Numbered from the stretch's first letter, positions 1-8,936 are shown. The stretch: DNA of 64,000 nt from an uncultured Chryseobacterium sp. (GCA_913776245.1 CAJYLO010000026.1:1-64000); one strand, 5' to 3'. Numbers and translations: made by a program. Notes: generated by a model not told the origin, from the letters alone.

Positions 1-194
1 TGCCCGTGACCATCACCTTTGTAAGCCGAAAATGCAGCAAGCAAAAGATTTACGGAATTAAGCATCAATTCTACACAGCCCAAAATCACGATAGCGTTTT
101 TGCGCACCAAAACTCCTAAAACTCCGAAGCAGAAAAGAATCGTGCTCAGAATGATAAAGTATTCCAAAGGAACTTGTTGTATAAATGTATTCAT
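1..194 (-). CDS. nuoK: NADH-quinone oxidoreductase subunit K, N-terminal part (cut by window edge)
   Basis: A reading frame starting at the ATG complementary to 192-194 runs off the left edge and gives about 64 residues. It begins MNTFIQQVPLEYFIILS and contains the conserved ELMLNSVNL helix with the membrane-embedded glutamate of NuoK. NuoK is a three-helix antiporter-like membrane subunit of complex I that takes part in proton translocation. It starts 3 nt after the nuoJ stop, as expected for the last small membrane subunits of a nuo operon. The C-terminal third lies outside the window. Confidence 0.93.
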   Translation of the reverse strand, partial: MNTFIQQVPLEYFIILSTILFCFGVLGVLVRKNAIVILGCVELMLNSVNLLLAAFSAYKGDGHG

Positions 195-197
195 ATC

Positions 198-695
198 CTA
201 TAAATCTTTTTTACCAATCAGAACAGCTCCTACAATACCCGCAAGGATAAGCACAGATGCCAGCTCAAACGGCAATACATATTCGTTAAACAATAATCTT
301 CCCAGGTTCTTGGTAAGACCTACTGACTGGTCTATATTGTTGGCAACCGTTGTGTTCCCAGTTAGACCTTTATAAGCGCCCAACATCCCGATGAAAAGAA
401 TACTTGCAGAAAAAACCCCGATAAATTTCGGAAGGCTAGCCTTCTTGCTTTCGTCTTCTTTATTAAGGTTAAGCATCATCAAAATGTAAAGGAAAAGAAC
501 CATAATAGCACCAGCGTAAACAATGATCTGTACAATTCCTAAAAACTGTGCATTCAGAAGAATGTACATTCCGGCAATTGAGAACATCGTCACAATCAGT
601 GATAAGATGGCATATAGTGGATTTTTTGCAAAAACAAAATAAACAGCACTTGCAATAGCTAAAAATGCGACAAAGAAAAATAAAATCTGATCCAT
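198..695 (-). CDS. nuoJ: NADH-quinone oxidoreductase subunit J
   Basis: This 165-residue hydrophobic protein has five predicted membrane helices. It carries the NuoJ signatures NPLYAILSLI near the N-terminus and IVYAGAIMVLFLYILMML in the middle helix. NuoJ is a membrane-arm subunit of complex I and contributes to the quinone-linked proton path. Its start codon overlaps the nuoI stop by one base (TAATG), which suggests translational coupling. Length and order (I, J, K) fit the family, so the call is secure. Confidence 0.96.
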   Translation of the reverse strand: MDQILFFFVAFLAIASAVYFVFAKNPLYAILSLIVTMFSIAGMYILLNAQFLGIVQIIVYAGAIMVLFLYILMMLNLNKEDESKKASLPKFIGVFSASILFIGMLGAYKGLTGNTTVANNIDQSVGLTKNLGRLLFNEYVLPFELASVLILAGIVGAVLIGKKDL

Positions 696-1249
696 TACTT
701 CACTGCATTTTTTTGTTTATCGGACTGTCTTGGTGTGATGTCAATCCTTTCATTTATTTTCTCTACTAACTTATCTTTTCCGTAGATAAAAGAACCTCTG
801 TTGGTTTCTACATCTACCAAACGGTCTGTAAGATAAATAGCAGATTTAGGACAGGCTTCTTCACACATTCCACAGAAAATACATCTCAGCATATTGATTT
901 CGTAGCTCTCAGCGTATTTTTCTTCGCGATAAAGGTGTTTTTCCTCTTTGGTTCTTTCAGCAGCAACCATAGTAATCGCTTCGGCAGGACAAGCCACTGC
1001 GCAAAGTCCACAAGCAGTGCATCTTTCTCGGCCTTCTTCGTCTCTTTTCAAGACGTGCTGACCTCTCCAAATTTCTGCCCTGGGTTTATCTACTTCAGGA
1101 TAAGGATAAATTGGCGGACCTTTTACAATATTTCTCACAGCGTGCTTGAGGGTAATCCCCATTCCTTTGAATACCGCCGGAAGGTAGATTTTCTCTGCAA
1201 GGGTCATTTCCTTGTTCGAAACAACTTTTGATCTGTTAGTAAGTTTCAT
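695..1249 (-). CDS. nuoI: NADH-quinone oxidoreductase subunit I (2x[4Fe-4S] ferredoxin-like)
   Basis: This 184-residue protein has two CxxCxxCxxxCP motifs, CTACGLCAVACP and CIFCGMCEEACP. They bind the N6a and N6b [4Fe-4S] clusters that pass electrons from NuoG to the N2 cluster in NuoB. The segment HAVRNIVKGPPIYPYPE after the amphipathic N-terminus is typical of NuoI. The lysine-rich C-terminal tail is variable in the family. It is followed by nuoJ with a one-base overlap and preceded by a 75-nt spacer of 7-nt repeats. Confidence 0.97.
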   Translation of the reverse strand: MKLTNRSKVVSNKEMTLAEKIYLPAVFKGMGITLKHAVRNIVKGPPIYPYPEVDKPRAEIWRGQHVLKRDEEGRERCTACGLCAVACPAEAITMVAAERTKEEKHLYREEKYAESYEINMLRCIFCGMCEEACPKSAIYLTDRLVDVETNRGSFIYGKDKLVEKINERIDITPRQSDKQKNAVK

Positions 1250-1255
1250 TTAATT

Positions 1256-1290
1256 ATAGATGTTAGATGTTAGACATTAGATTTTAGACT
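1256..1290. repeat. Five tandem 7-nt units (TTAGAYN) between nuoH and nuoI
   Basis: On the plus strand the spacer reads ATAGATG, TTAGATG, TTAGACA, TTAGATT, TTAGACT: five contiguous heptads with only small differences. They sit inside the nuo transcript between the nuoH stop and the nuoI start. Similar TTAGA-rich words are seen beside coaD (15461-15498). The function is unknown. They could be a slippage-generated spacer or act at the RNA level. Confidence 0.75.
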
Positions 1291-1324
1291 AATCTTGTCT
1301 TTATCTTAAATTTTATATTCAATA

Positions 1325-2386
1325 TTAATTTCCGAATGCTAAAATCAATGAGCCCGTTATCATCAAATTAACCAAAGCTAGAGGAATCAATGTTTTCCAT
1401 CCAAGGTGCATCAACTGGTCATATCTGAATCTTGGCAATGTCCATCTGATCCACATAAAAATCAGAATTCCGATAATTGTTTTTGTCAGGAATGCAAAGA
1501 TGCTCAATATTCCAGCAGCATTTTCTCCCCAGTTTTGTGTAACCCATTCAATTCCAGGATAGTTATAACCTCCGAAAAATAATGCTACCATAAATGCGTT
1601 GGAGATAAACATATTAACATATTCTCCAAACATATAAAGTCCTAATTTCATAGAAGAATATTCTGTGGAATATCCAGTTACAAGTTCGGATTCACATTCT
1701 GGCAAGTCAAAAGGATGTCTGTTGGTTTCTGCCAATGCCGCAATGATGAAGATCAAAAATGCCAATGGCTGATAGAATATGTTCCAGTTCATTCCGTCTA
1801 GGGAAAATAAACCCCAAAGTTTTCCAGTTGCTTGTGTTTCTGTAATCACTTTCAGGTCAAGACTTCCGTTCATCATAATGATAGAGAGAAGTGCCAATCC
1901 CATTGCTAACTCGTAGGAAATCATCTGAGAAGAAGCACGAATGGCACCTAATAATGAATATTTATTGTTGGATGCCCAGCCACCGATCATAATTCCATAA
2001 ACTCCGATGGAAGCCATTCCGATAATATAAAGAACACCAACATCAATATTCGCAACCTGAAGGTCGAACGAGGTTCCGCCAATATTTAAGCTTTTTCCCC
2101 AAGGAATTACAGCGCCGGTAATCAGAGAAATGAACATTACCAAAGAAGGTCCCAGGATAAAAAGAAACTTTTCAGCATTTGCTGGTGTAAAATCTTCCTT
2201 AAAGAAAAACTTACCACCATCAGCGAGCGGCTGCAGTAATCCGAAAGGTCCTGCTTTGCTTGGTCCGATTCTGTCCTGCATCACAGCAGCAACTTTTCTT
2301 TCTGCCCAAGTGGAGTAGGCGGCAATGGTCAATGCCAGTAAAAAAAGGGCAAGTACCAATATTAATTTGAAAGTAATCAATTCCAT
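1325..2386 (-). CDS. nuoH: NADH-quinone oxidoreductase subunit H
   Basis: This 353-residue membrane protein has about eight helices. It shows the ND1/NuoH signatures AERKVAAVMQDRIGPSKAGPFG near the N-terminus (quinone-site loop) and ETNRHPFDLPECESELVTGY in the central loop, with the acidic residues that line the quinone cavity. NuoH joins the membrane arm to the peripheral arm of complex I. It is intact, of usual length, and placed between nuoG and nuoI as in most nuo operons. Confidence 0.97.
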   Translation of the reverse strand: MELITFKLILVLALFLLALTIAAYSTWAERKVAAVMQDRIGPSKAGPFGLLQPLADGGKFFFKEDFTPANAEKFLFILGPSLVMFISLITGAVIPWGKSLNIGGTSFDLQVANIDVGVLYIIGMASIGVYGIMIGGWASNNKYSLLGAIRASSQMISYELAMGLALLSIIMMNGSLDLKVITETQATGKLWGLFSLDGMNWNIFYQPLAFLIFIIAALAETNRHPFDLPECESELVTGYSTEYSSMKLGLYMFGEYVNMFISNAFMVALFFGGYNYPGIEWVTQNWGENAAGILSIFAFLTKTIIGILIFMWIRWTLPRFRYDQLMHLGWKTLIPLALVNLMITGSLILAFGN

Positions 2387-2414
2387 AATCGTTATTTGAA
2401 TTTAATCAGATAAT

Positions 2415-3443
2415 TTAAATTGTTTCGTTATCCAATTTTTCAATTTCTTTTTCGTCTCTCAGACCAATTTCCTTAGCTTCAGGATTTTCAAGAACATTGT
2501 AGCTGTCTGTTTTTTTCTCGTAATGATTTAGGGAAATCACAGAATGTCTGTCGATATGTCTTGGTCCTTCGATGTTCCAGAGCGCAGTGTCTTTTCTGTG
2601 GAAACGGCATTCATCACAAATCCAATCTTCCACTTCTCCATATTGGTCTTTTCTCGCCGTTACTCTTATGACTTCTTCGCCTTTCATCCAAAGCACCGCT
2701 TTGCCGCTGCATTTGGTACAGGAGCAAGTGGCGTTGTATGGTTTAGTAAACCAAACCCGGCTTTCGAATCTTGCGGTTCTGTCGGTCAAAGCTCCAACCG
2801 GACAGACATCAATCACGTTACCGATGAAATCATTGTCCAAAGCTTTGTTGAGCATCGTTGAAATTTCTGCGTGGTCTCCTCTGTAAAGGATGCCGTGCTC
2901 TCTTTTTTCTGTCAACTGATTCGCTGCCAATACGCATCTTGCGCAAAGGATGCAACGGTTCATGTTCAGTTTGATGTTCGGACCAATGTCGTCTGCATCG
3001 TGAGTATTTCTTTCGAACTCTGTTCTGGTTTCCAAATTTCCGTGCTCGTAACCCAAATCCTGAAGATGACATTCTCCGGCCTGGTCACAAATTGGACAGT
3101 CTAACGGATGATTTAAAAGTAAAAATTCTGTAACCGCTTTTCTACCTTCCTGTGCTTTCTCGGAAGTTAAGTTTTTCACTTCCATTCCATCCATCACACC
3201 GGTTCTGCAGCTTGCCACCAATTTCGGCATTGGTCTTGGGTCAGCTTCAGAACCTTTTGAAACTTCCACGAGACACGTTCTGCAACGTCCGCCACTGGTT
3301 TCCAACTTGCTGTAGTAGCACATTGCCGGCGGAACAGATTTGCCTCCGATTTGTCTGGCGGCTTCCAAAATAGAAGTTCCGGGCAGGACTTCGGTAGTCT
3401 GTCCGTCTATGGTAATTTTAAATTTTTTGACTTCTTCGCTCAT
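2415..3443 (-). CDS. nuoG: NADH-quinone oxidoreductase subunit G, short form
   Basis: This 342-residue protein carries the iron-sulfur half of NuoG. The [2Fe-2S] cysteines are C42, C54, C57 and C79. The N5 cluster ligands are H112, C116, C119 and C125. A further four-cysteine set is C164, C167, C170 and C214. Five more cysteines (C240, C242, C245, C276, C279) lie where the cluster-binding start of the molybdopterin oxidoreductase-like domain would be, but the protein ends soon after. It therefore lacks the large C-terminal domain of enterobacterial NuoG (about 900 residues). The start has good NuoG homology (KKFKITIDGQ). Short NuoG is, as far as I know, usual in Flavobacteriia. A role in electron transfer from NuoF/NuoE to NuoI is inferred. 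Confidence 0.93.
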   Translation of the reverse strand: MSEEVKKFKITIDGQTTEVLPGTSILEAARQIGGKSVPPAMCYYSKLETSGGRCRTCLVEVSKGSEADPRPMPKLVASCRTGVMDGMEVKNLTSEKAQEGRKAVTEFLLLNHPLDCPICDQAGECHLQDLGYEHGNLETRTEFERNTHDADDIGPNIKLNMNRCILCARCVLAANQLTEKREHGILYRGDHAEISTMLNKALDNDFIGNVIDVCPVGALTDRTARFESRVWFTKPYNATCSCTKCSGKAVLWMKGEEVIRVTARKDQYGEVEDWICDECRFHRKDTALWNIEGPRHIDRHSVISLNHYEKKTDSYNVLENPEAKEIGLRDEKEIEKLDNETI

Positions 3444-3479
3444 AATATTGCTTTTAGCAGCTTGCTTTTGGCAATTAGC

Positions 3480-4361
3480 TTAATTTTTATTAAATTTTCT
3501 ATTAAAAATGTATCCTACACCAAAGTTCACCTGGTAGAATACAAAGTCCTGACTGGCTTTATCAGGTTTGTTATTTAGAGTGGTTTTGATATCCGGCATA
3601 TTAATGTAGCCAAATTTTCCTTCCACTCTTGCCATTATATGATTCCAAAAAACAAAATTGATGTTGGTTCTTGCGTCCAATCCAAATCCTGCAAAATGGT
3701 ATCTGTCACTTCTCTCATTCCCAAAAAGTTTGACATTGCTCTTAGGCATCAGCGCGCCAGCACCGCCACCATAAGACCAAAAGATATCAAAATTCTTTTT
3801 AGATAAGATGTTTTTGTATTTTTCTAATCCAATGTTGATATAATTCAAACCATCGGTATGCTCGAAGGTTAAGAATTGCTCATCCGTCAAATCGACTTGT
3901 TCGTTCTTAATCATCGCTGCATAAGTAGGGTCAGAAATCTGGCCATTAAATTTTGCAGTTTGATTTTGGTCCATCACATATTTCATATGGTCTTGCGAAA
4001 AGACTAATGCCAAATTATCCTTTATAAAATAGGCATACCTGAAATTAAATTGAGGCGCTGATAATTCTCCCGGGTTGATATAGTCCCAGCTCAAGGCAGA
4101 TGGTCTATCGTGTGCTACGACATTATTCAGCGTAAAATCATAACCATTCCCTTTGAAACGGATATCAGACTTGCTAAAAGCTGCTCTGTTCCAGCCCCAA
4201 AAGATAAACATCGAACCTTTTTTAATTATTTTCGATGCGTTGTCCGTTGTGGGATTAAATTCCGTGGTTTCTACGACAACGGCTGAATCTTTTATTTTTT
4301 TCTGACCAAATATATGGGTGCCGATAAAAAATACAAAAACTAATTCAAAGAACTTCTTCAT
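3480..4361 (-). CDS. Hypothetical outer-membrane-type protein inserted in the nuo operon
   Basis: This 293-residue protein begins with a probable signal peptide (MKKFFELVFVFFIGTHIFG, cleavage near residue 20). Many alternating aromatic beta-strand-like segments follow (FNFRYAYFIKDNLALVFSQ, FWNHIMARVEGKFGYINMP), and it ends in VNFGVGYIFNRKFNKN. This suggests an outer-membrane or periplasmic beta-structured protein. I recognise no enzyme family. It lies on the same strand between nuoF and nuoG with short spacers (about 35 nt each side), so it is probably co-transcribed with complex I. A direct role in complex I is not implied by its predicted location. Confidence 0.8.
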   Translation of the reverse strand: MKKFFELVFVFFIGTHIFGQKKIKDSAVVVETTEFNPTTDNASKIIKKGSMFIFWGWNRAAFSKSDIRFKGNGYDFTLNNVVAHDRPSALSWDYINPGELSAPQFNFRYAYFIKDNLALVFSQDHMKYVMDQNQTAKFNGQISDPTYAAMIKNEQVDLTDEQFLTFEHTDGLNYINIGLEKYKNILSKKNFDIFWSYGGGAGALMPKSNVKLFGNERSDRYHFAGFGLDARTNINFVFWNHIMARVEGKFGYINMPDIKTTLNNKPDKASQDFVFYQVNFGVGYIFNRKFNKN

Positions 4362-4396
4362 TATTATCTTGAATTCGAAAAAATCAAATTCTCTTC

Positions 4397-5752
4397 TTAA
4401 TTGTTAGCCACTGCCGGTATTGGGTCAGCATAATGGGCGATTCCGTAATTCTGGGTCAGGCACAGTTCAGGATTGTTGACGTGCCACTCGAACTCGTCTC
4501 TGAAGTGTCTGATAGCTGCTGCAACCGGCCAGGCCGCCGCATCTCCCAAAGGACAAATGGTATTCCCTTCGATTTTTCTCTGGATGTCCCAAAGCAAATC
4601 GATGTCTTCCATTTTACCTTGTCCGTTTTCTATTTTTTTCAAGATTTTGTACATCCAGCCCGTTCCTTCACGGCAAGGCGTACATTGCCCACAACTCTCA
4701 TGGTTGTAGAATCTTGCTAATGTCATTGTATGATTGACCACACATTGGTCTTCATCCAAAACGATAAATCCACCTGAGCCCATCATGGTTCCGGTAGCAA
4801 AACCACCGTCAGCAAGGGATTCATAATTCATATATCTTGGTTCACCGTTGATGGTTTTCAGTAAAAGATTGGCTGGAACAATCGGCACAGAACTTCCGCC
4901 TGGGATACAAGCTTTCAGTTTTTTATTATTGGGGATTCCACCACAATATTCATCAGAATAAATGAATTCCTCTACCGTAATCGTCATATCGATTTCGTAA
5001 ACGCCTGGTTTATTGATGTTACCACAAGCTGAAATCAATTTGGTTCCCGTTGACCTTCCTACACCAATTTTAGCATATTCAGCGCCAGTAATGTCAATGA
5101 TTGGAACAACCGCTGCAATGGATTCAACATTATTCACAACTGTTGGTCTTTCCCAAAGTCCTTTTACAGCTGGGAAAGGTGGTTTCAGTCTTGGGTTTCC
5201 TCTTCTGCCTTCAAGAGATTCAAGCAATGCCGTTTCTTCTCCACAGATATAAGCTCCAGCACCTCTCTGAACATAAATCTCCAGATCGAAGCCGGTTCCT
5301 AAGATGTTTTTACCAAGAAATCCCGCAGCTTTAGCTTCCTCGATGGCTTCTTCCAGAATATCGGGAATCCAGGAATATTCTCCACGGATGTAGATGTAGG
5401 AAACATTGGAACCTAAACAGTACGATGAAATCAACATTCCTTCAATCAGAAGATGAGGAAGAAACTCCATCAGATATCTGTCCTTGAAAGTTCCAGGCTC
5501 GGATTCGTCGGCGTTTACTACCAGGTGTCTGGGAACACCTTCCGGTTTTGCCAGGAAACTCCATTTCATTCCAGTTGGGAAACCGGCGCCGCCACGTCCT
5601 CTGAGTCCGGAAGCTTTAACTTCTTCCAGAACTTGATCAGTCGTCATCTTCAGCGCTTTCTCTGCCGCTTCGTAACCACCATGTTTGCGGTAAGTTTCGA
5701 AGTAACGGATTCCGTCTATATGTGCGTTTTTAAGTAAAAGTTTTTTACTCAT
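4397..5752 (-). CDS. nuoF: NADH-quinone oxidoreductase subunit F (NADH/FMN-binding)
   Basis: This 451-residue protein has the FMN/NADH-binding glycine-rich loop GLRGRGGAGFPTGMKW, a second conserved region YICGEETALLESLEG, the PTVVNNVES motif, and the C-terminal [4Fe-4S] N3 motif ESCGQCTPCREGT with a distal cysteine in NTICPLGDAA. NuoF oxidises NADH and passes electrons to FMN and then cluster N3. Length and motifs are complete. It follows nuoE by about 64 nt of simple AT-rich sequence. Confidence 0.97.
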   Translation of the reverse strand: MSKKLLLKNAHIDGIRYFETYRKHGGYEAAEKALKMTTDQVLEEVKASGLRGRGGAGFPTGMKWSFLAKPEGVPRHLVVNADESEPGTFKDRYLMEFLPHLLIEGMLISSYCLGSNVSYIYIRGEYSWIPDILEEAIEEAKAAGFLGKNILGTGFDLEIYVQRGAGAYICGEETALLESLEGRRGNPRLKPPFPAVKGLWERPTVVNNVESIAAVVPIIDITGAEYAKIGVGRSTGTKLISACGNINKPGVYEIDMTITVEEFIYSDEYCGGIPNNKKLKACIPGGSSVPIVPANLLLKTINGEPRYMNYESLADGGFATGTMMGSGGFIVLDEDQCVVNHTMTLARFYNHESCGQCTPCREGTGWMYKILKKIENGQGKMEDIDLLWDIQRKIEGNTICPLGDAAAWPVAAAIRHFRDEFEWHVNNPELCLTQNYGIAHYADPIPAVANN

Positions 5753-5816
5753 TGTTTATAAAAGCTTATTGCAATTAGCTTTTGGCTTTTTGCTTAATTA
5801 TTATCTCAATTAATGA

Positions 5817-6326
5817 TTAACCTAAATCTATCGCACCTTGTCTGCAAAGCTCGATGATTTCGTCCACTTTTTCTATGGTCAGATTTTCGTGGAAATATTT
5901 TCCTAGTTGCATCATCGGCGCATAACCGCATGCACCCAGACATTCAGCAGGCTTAAGCGTGAATAAACCGTCTTCAGAAGTTCCACCGTCTTTGATATTC
6001 AGTTTTGTGCGGATGTGGTTTAGGATGTTATCGCTTCCGTTCAGCATACAAGGTCCGGTTCTGCAAACTTCCAAAACATATTTGCCAACTGGCTTCATAT
6101 TAAACATTGTGTAGAAGGTTGCCACTTCATAAACTTCAATCGGCGTAATGCTCAATAATTCCGCTACATAATCCATAACCGGAACAGATAACCAACCGTC
6201 AAATTCTTTCTGTGCAATATGCAAAACCGGAATCAAAGCAGATTTTTGTCTGCCTTCCGGATATCTTGCGATTATTTTATGAACCTGCGCCAGGCTTTCA
6301 GGTTTAAAAGCAATTGTTTCGCTCAT
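5817..6326 (-). CDS. nuoE: NADH-quinone oxidoreductase subunit E ([2Fe-2S])
   Basis: This 169-residue thioredoxin-fold ferredoxin has the N1a cluster ligands in CRTGPCMLNG and CLGACGYAPMMQ, the usual Cx4C...Cx3C pattern of NuoE/NDUFV2. The N-terminal helical region (IPVLHIAQKEFDGWLS, and VYEVATFYTMFNMKPVGKY) is also typical. It works with NuoF in the NADH-oxidising module. It is located upstream of nuoF on the minus strand. Confidence 0.97.
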   Translation of the reverse strand: MSETIAFKPESLAQVHKIIARYPEGRQKSALIPVLHIAQKEFDGWLSVPVMDYVAELLSITPIEVYEVATFYTMFNMKPVGKYVLEVCRTGPCMLNGSDNILNHIRTKLNIKDGGTSEDGLFTLKPAECLGACGYAPMMQLGKYFHENLTIEKVDEIIELCRQGAIDLG

Positions 6327-6445
6327 TTTATTTAAGATTAAAGAACCAAGAATAAAGAGTCAAGACTCGCAATTCTGAATTCTAAATTCAATTTTTATTT
6401 TGAAATGAAAGTCTTTTATCTTTCATCTTTTTTCTTAATGTCTTT

Positions 6446-7669
6446 CTATGCGTCTAATTCTCCAGCAATGATATTCATACTACACATCGTTACGATTGCG
6501 TCAGAAATTACAGAGCCTGTAATCATTTCAGGATAGGCCTGGTAATAAATAAAACAAGGTCTTCTGAAATGCAGTCTGTAAGGACTTCTCCCACCATCAC
6601 TTACCAAATAGAATCCTAACTCTCCGTTTCCGCCTTCCACAGCGTGGTAAACTTCGCCTTTAGGAACATCCGTTTCTCCCATCACGATTTTGAAATGGTA
6701 AATCAATGCTTCCATTTTCTGATAAACATCTGCTTTCTCAGGAAGATAAAATTCCGGAACGTCTGCGTGGAATGGTCCTTCAGGCAAATTTTCGTAAGCT
6801 TGTTTGATGATTTTGATAGATTCCCAGATTTCCTGCTGACGAACCATGAAACGGTCGTAAGTATCACCGGCAGTTCCTACAGGAATGATGAAATCAAAAT
6901 CCTGATAAGAAGAATAAGGTTGCGCTACTCTCACATCGTAATCGACACCAGCAGCACGTAAATTAGGACCTGTAAAACCATAGCTTAAAGCACGCTCCGC
7001 AGAAATTGCACCTGTACCAATGGTTCTGTCCATAAAAATTCTGTTTCTTTCCAAAAGATTACAGAACTCCTGAAATCTTGGCGGGAAAGTTTTAAGAAAA
7101 TCTTTTATCAATTCGTGGAACTTCGGGGTCAGGTCTCTTTCAAAACCACCGATTCTTCCCATATTGGTCGTCATCCTCGCACCACAGATTTGCTCATACA
7201 TATCATAGATACGTTCTCTTTCGATGAACATGTATGTAAGACCTGTAATAGCACCGGAGTCCATTCCCGTTACACCATTACAAATCAAATGGTCACCGAT
7301 TCTGGCTAATTCCATCAAAATAACACGCATATAATCTACACGTTTGGGAACTTCTACACCAATCAGTTTTTCCACCGTCATATGCCAGCCGAGATTATTA
7401 ATAGGCGCAGAACAATAATTCATACGGTCTGTCAGTGTCGTAATCTGAGCAAAGTTTCTTCTTTCGGAAATCTTTTCGAATGCTCTGTGGATGTAACCAA
7501 CTGTCTGCTCCGAGTGCAGGATTCTCTCGCCGTCCATCGTCAGGACATTCTGGAAAATCCCGTGCGTCGCTGGGTGCGTAGGACCAAGATTCAACGTGTA
7601 CAATTGTCCGTCGATTTGCTCCTTGCTTTCGTATTGGTTAAGTATATTAGATAATGAGTTATCTTTCAT
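6446..7669 (-). CDS. nuoD: NADH-quinone oxidoreductase subunit D (49 kDa)
   Basis: I place the start at the ATG complementary to 7667-7669 (MKDNSLSNILNQYESK), giving 407 residues. A longer frame to 7732 translates a low-complexity intergenic repeat (KFEIRQKSQTSNFKPQ) and is unlikely to be coding. Family motifs are clear: LGPTHPATHGIFQNVL, HRAFEKISERRNFAQ and the histidine and tyrosine around the quinone site. NuoD is derived from the [NiFe] hydrogenase large subunit and forms the quinone pocket with NuoB. The protein ends in GELDA, a shorter variant of the C-terminal DPVXGXXDR motif. Confidence 0.95.
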   Translation of the reverse strand: MKDNSLSNILNQYESKEQIDGQLYTLNLGPTHPATHGIFQNVLTMDGERILHSEQTVGYIHRAFEKISERRNFAQITTLTDRMNYCSAPINNLGWHMTVEKLIGVEVPKRVDYMRVILMELARIGDHLICNGVTGMDSGAITGLTYMFIERERIYDMYEQICGARMTTNMGRIGGFERDLTPKFHELIKDFLKTFPPRFQEFCNLLERNRIFMDRTIGTGAISAERALSYGFTGPNLRAAGVDYDVRVAQPYSSYQDFDFIIPVGTAGDTYDRFMVRQQEIWESIKIIKQAYENLPEGPFHADVPEFYLPEKADVYQKMEALIYHFKIVMGETDVPKGEVYHAVEGGNGELGFYLVSDGGRSPYRLHFRRPCFIYYQAYPEMITGSVISDAIVTMCSMNIIAGELDA

Positions 7670-7675
7670 AATAAA

Positions 7676-7750
7676 TTTTATTTGAGGTTTGAAATTTGAG
7701 GTTTGAGATTTTTGACGAATTTCAAATTTCAAATTTCCGATTTCAAATTT
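7676..7750. repeat. Low-complexity spacer of AATTTCAAATTT words between nuoC and nuoD
   Basis: The 84-nt gap between nuoC and nuoD is almost wholly made of words such as TTTGAAATTTGAGG on the left and AATTTCAAATTTC on the right. The two halves are partly inverted copies and could fold into a long AT-rich hairpin in the mRNA. Similar text occurs after dnaN (18489-18523). No gene is supported here. Confidence 0.7.
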
Positions 7751-7753
7751 GTC

Positions 7754-8248
7754 CTATCTTCCGAACATTGCGTCGTTCTTGTCCGTCCTTGTTCCATCTT
7801 CCAGCTTGTATTCTTTCAGCATCGGGTGATAGCCAAGATCATCCATGTTAAGGATTGGTCTCAGATCAGGATGTCCCTTGAATTGGATTCCATAGAAATC
7901 ATAAGTTTCTCTTTCCATCCAGTTAGCTCCTGCATACAAATCCACCATAGAATCTACTTCGATATTTTCTCTGGTCATAAACACTTTGAGACGAATTCTG
8001 AAATTCGCCATCATATTATGAAGATGATAGATTACACCAATTTCTTTCTCCGGAGTCTCAGGATAATGAATTCCGCAGATATCCGTCAGGAAATTAAATT
8101 CCAGTGTAGAATCTCTAAGATAATGAATCACCTTTTTGATGTCATCCTTTTTGATTTCCACCGTCAGCATTCCATAAGGCTCTGAACTGTGAAGTACGGA
8201 ATCCGGAAATTCTCTTGTCAGCGCTTCTAATACAAATTCGTTCGTCAT
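7754..8248 (-). CDS. nuoC: NADH-quinone oxidoreductase subunit C (30 kDa)
   Basis: I choose the ATG at 8246-8248 (MTNEFVLEALTREFP; 164 residues). An in-frame ATG four codons upstream (8260) is also possible. The motifs ERETYDFYGIQFKGHPDLRP and LTDICGIHYPE define the NuoC/NDUFS3 family. NuoC is a peripheral-arm scaffold subunit that packs against NuoD. The C-terminal tail KLEDGTRTDKNDAMFGR fits bacterial homologues. It is separate from NuoD (not the fused NuoCD of enterobacteria). Confidence 0.95.
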   Translation of the reverse strand: MTNEFVLEALTREFPDSVLHSSEPYGMLTVEIKKDDIKKVIHYLRDSTLEFNFLTDICGIHYPETPEKEIGVIYHLHNMMANFRIRLKVFMTRENIEVDSMVDLYAGANWMERETYDFYGIQFKGHPDLRPILNMDDLGYHPMLKEYKLEDGTRTDKNDAMFGR

Positions 8249-8284
8249 AATTAAATTCAAAATTTAAAATCCTGAAATTAGATT

Positions 8285-8845
8285 TTAATAACTGATATCA
8301 TAAGAATCCAAGAGCGCACGGTATTCCGGTGTGTCTCTTCTTCTGATACTTTCACTTTCGGCAAGTGCCTGTACCTGCATCACACCTTCGATGATCTGCT
8401 CTGGTCTTGGCGGACATCCCGGAACATATACGTCTACAGGAATTATTTTGTCAATTCCTTGAAGAACCGAATAAGTATCGAAAATACCACCGCTGGAAGC
8501 ACAAGCGCCAACGGCAACTACCCATTTTGGCTCAGCCATTTGGGTATAAACTTCTTTAAGAACCGGACCTAACTTCTTGGAAATTGTTCCGCAAACCATC
8601 AGCATATCTGCCTGTCTTGGTGAGAAGGAGTTTCTTTCCATCCCGAATCTGGAGGCATCGTAGGTTGGGTTCAATGTTGCCATAAACTCGATCCCGCAGC
8701 ACGAAGTCGCAAATGGTAAGGGCCACAAAGAATATTTTCTCGCCATTCCGATGACGCTGCTGAGTTTGGTTGCGAAAAAACCTTCTCCTTCATAACCATC
8801 GGGAGCCGGTGCGTCTGTAATTATTACTGGTTTTTTGTCTGACAT
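8285..8845 (-). CDS. nuoB: NADH-quinone oxidoreductase subunit B (N2 cluster)
   Basis: This 186-residue protein contains the tandem cysteines FATSCCGIEFM (C49, C50), the VGACASSGG cysteine and VPGCPPRPE. Together these bind cluster N2, the last iron-sulfur centre before quinone. The stretch FGMERNSFSPRQADMLMVCG is the family signature. The N-terminus has a short acidic/proline extension (DAPAPDGYEGEGF), common in Bacteroidota. It is preceded by nuoA by about 90 nt. Confidence 0.97.
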   Translation of the reverse strand: MSDKKPVIITDAPAPDGYEGEGFFATKLSSVIGMARKYSLWPLPFATSCCGIEFMATLNPTYDASRFGMERNSFSPRQADMLMVCGTISKKLGPVLKEVYTQMAEPKWVVAVGACASSGGIFDTYSVLQGIDKIIPVDVYVPGCPPRPEQIIEGVMQVQALAESESIRRRDTPEYRALLDSYDISY

Positions 8846-8936
8846 TTTGTTGGATTTTAGATTAAATATTTGATTTTAAACCGATTCAAATTCAAAACCA
8901 AGCTCTAAAATTTCTGATTTATTATTTCGATACGGC

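Noticed and set aside
100..375. Plus-strand frame opposite nuoJ/nuoK
   Set aside because: It is the complementary shadow of the nuo genes and has no family motifs.
7670..7732. N-terminal extension of NuoD
   Set aside because: The extra residues translate a repetitive intergenic spacer; the ATG at 7669 gives the family N-terminus.
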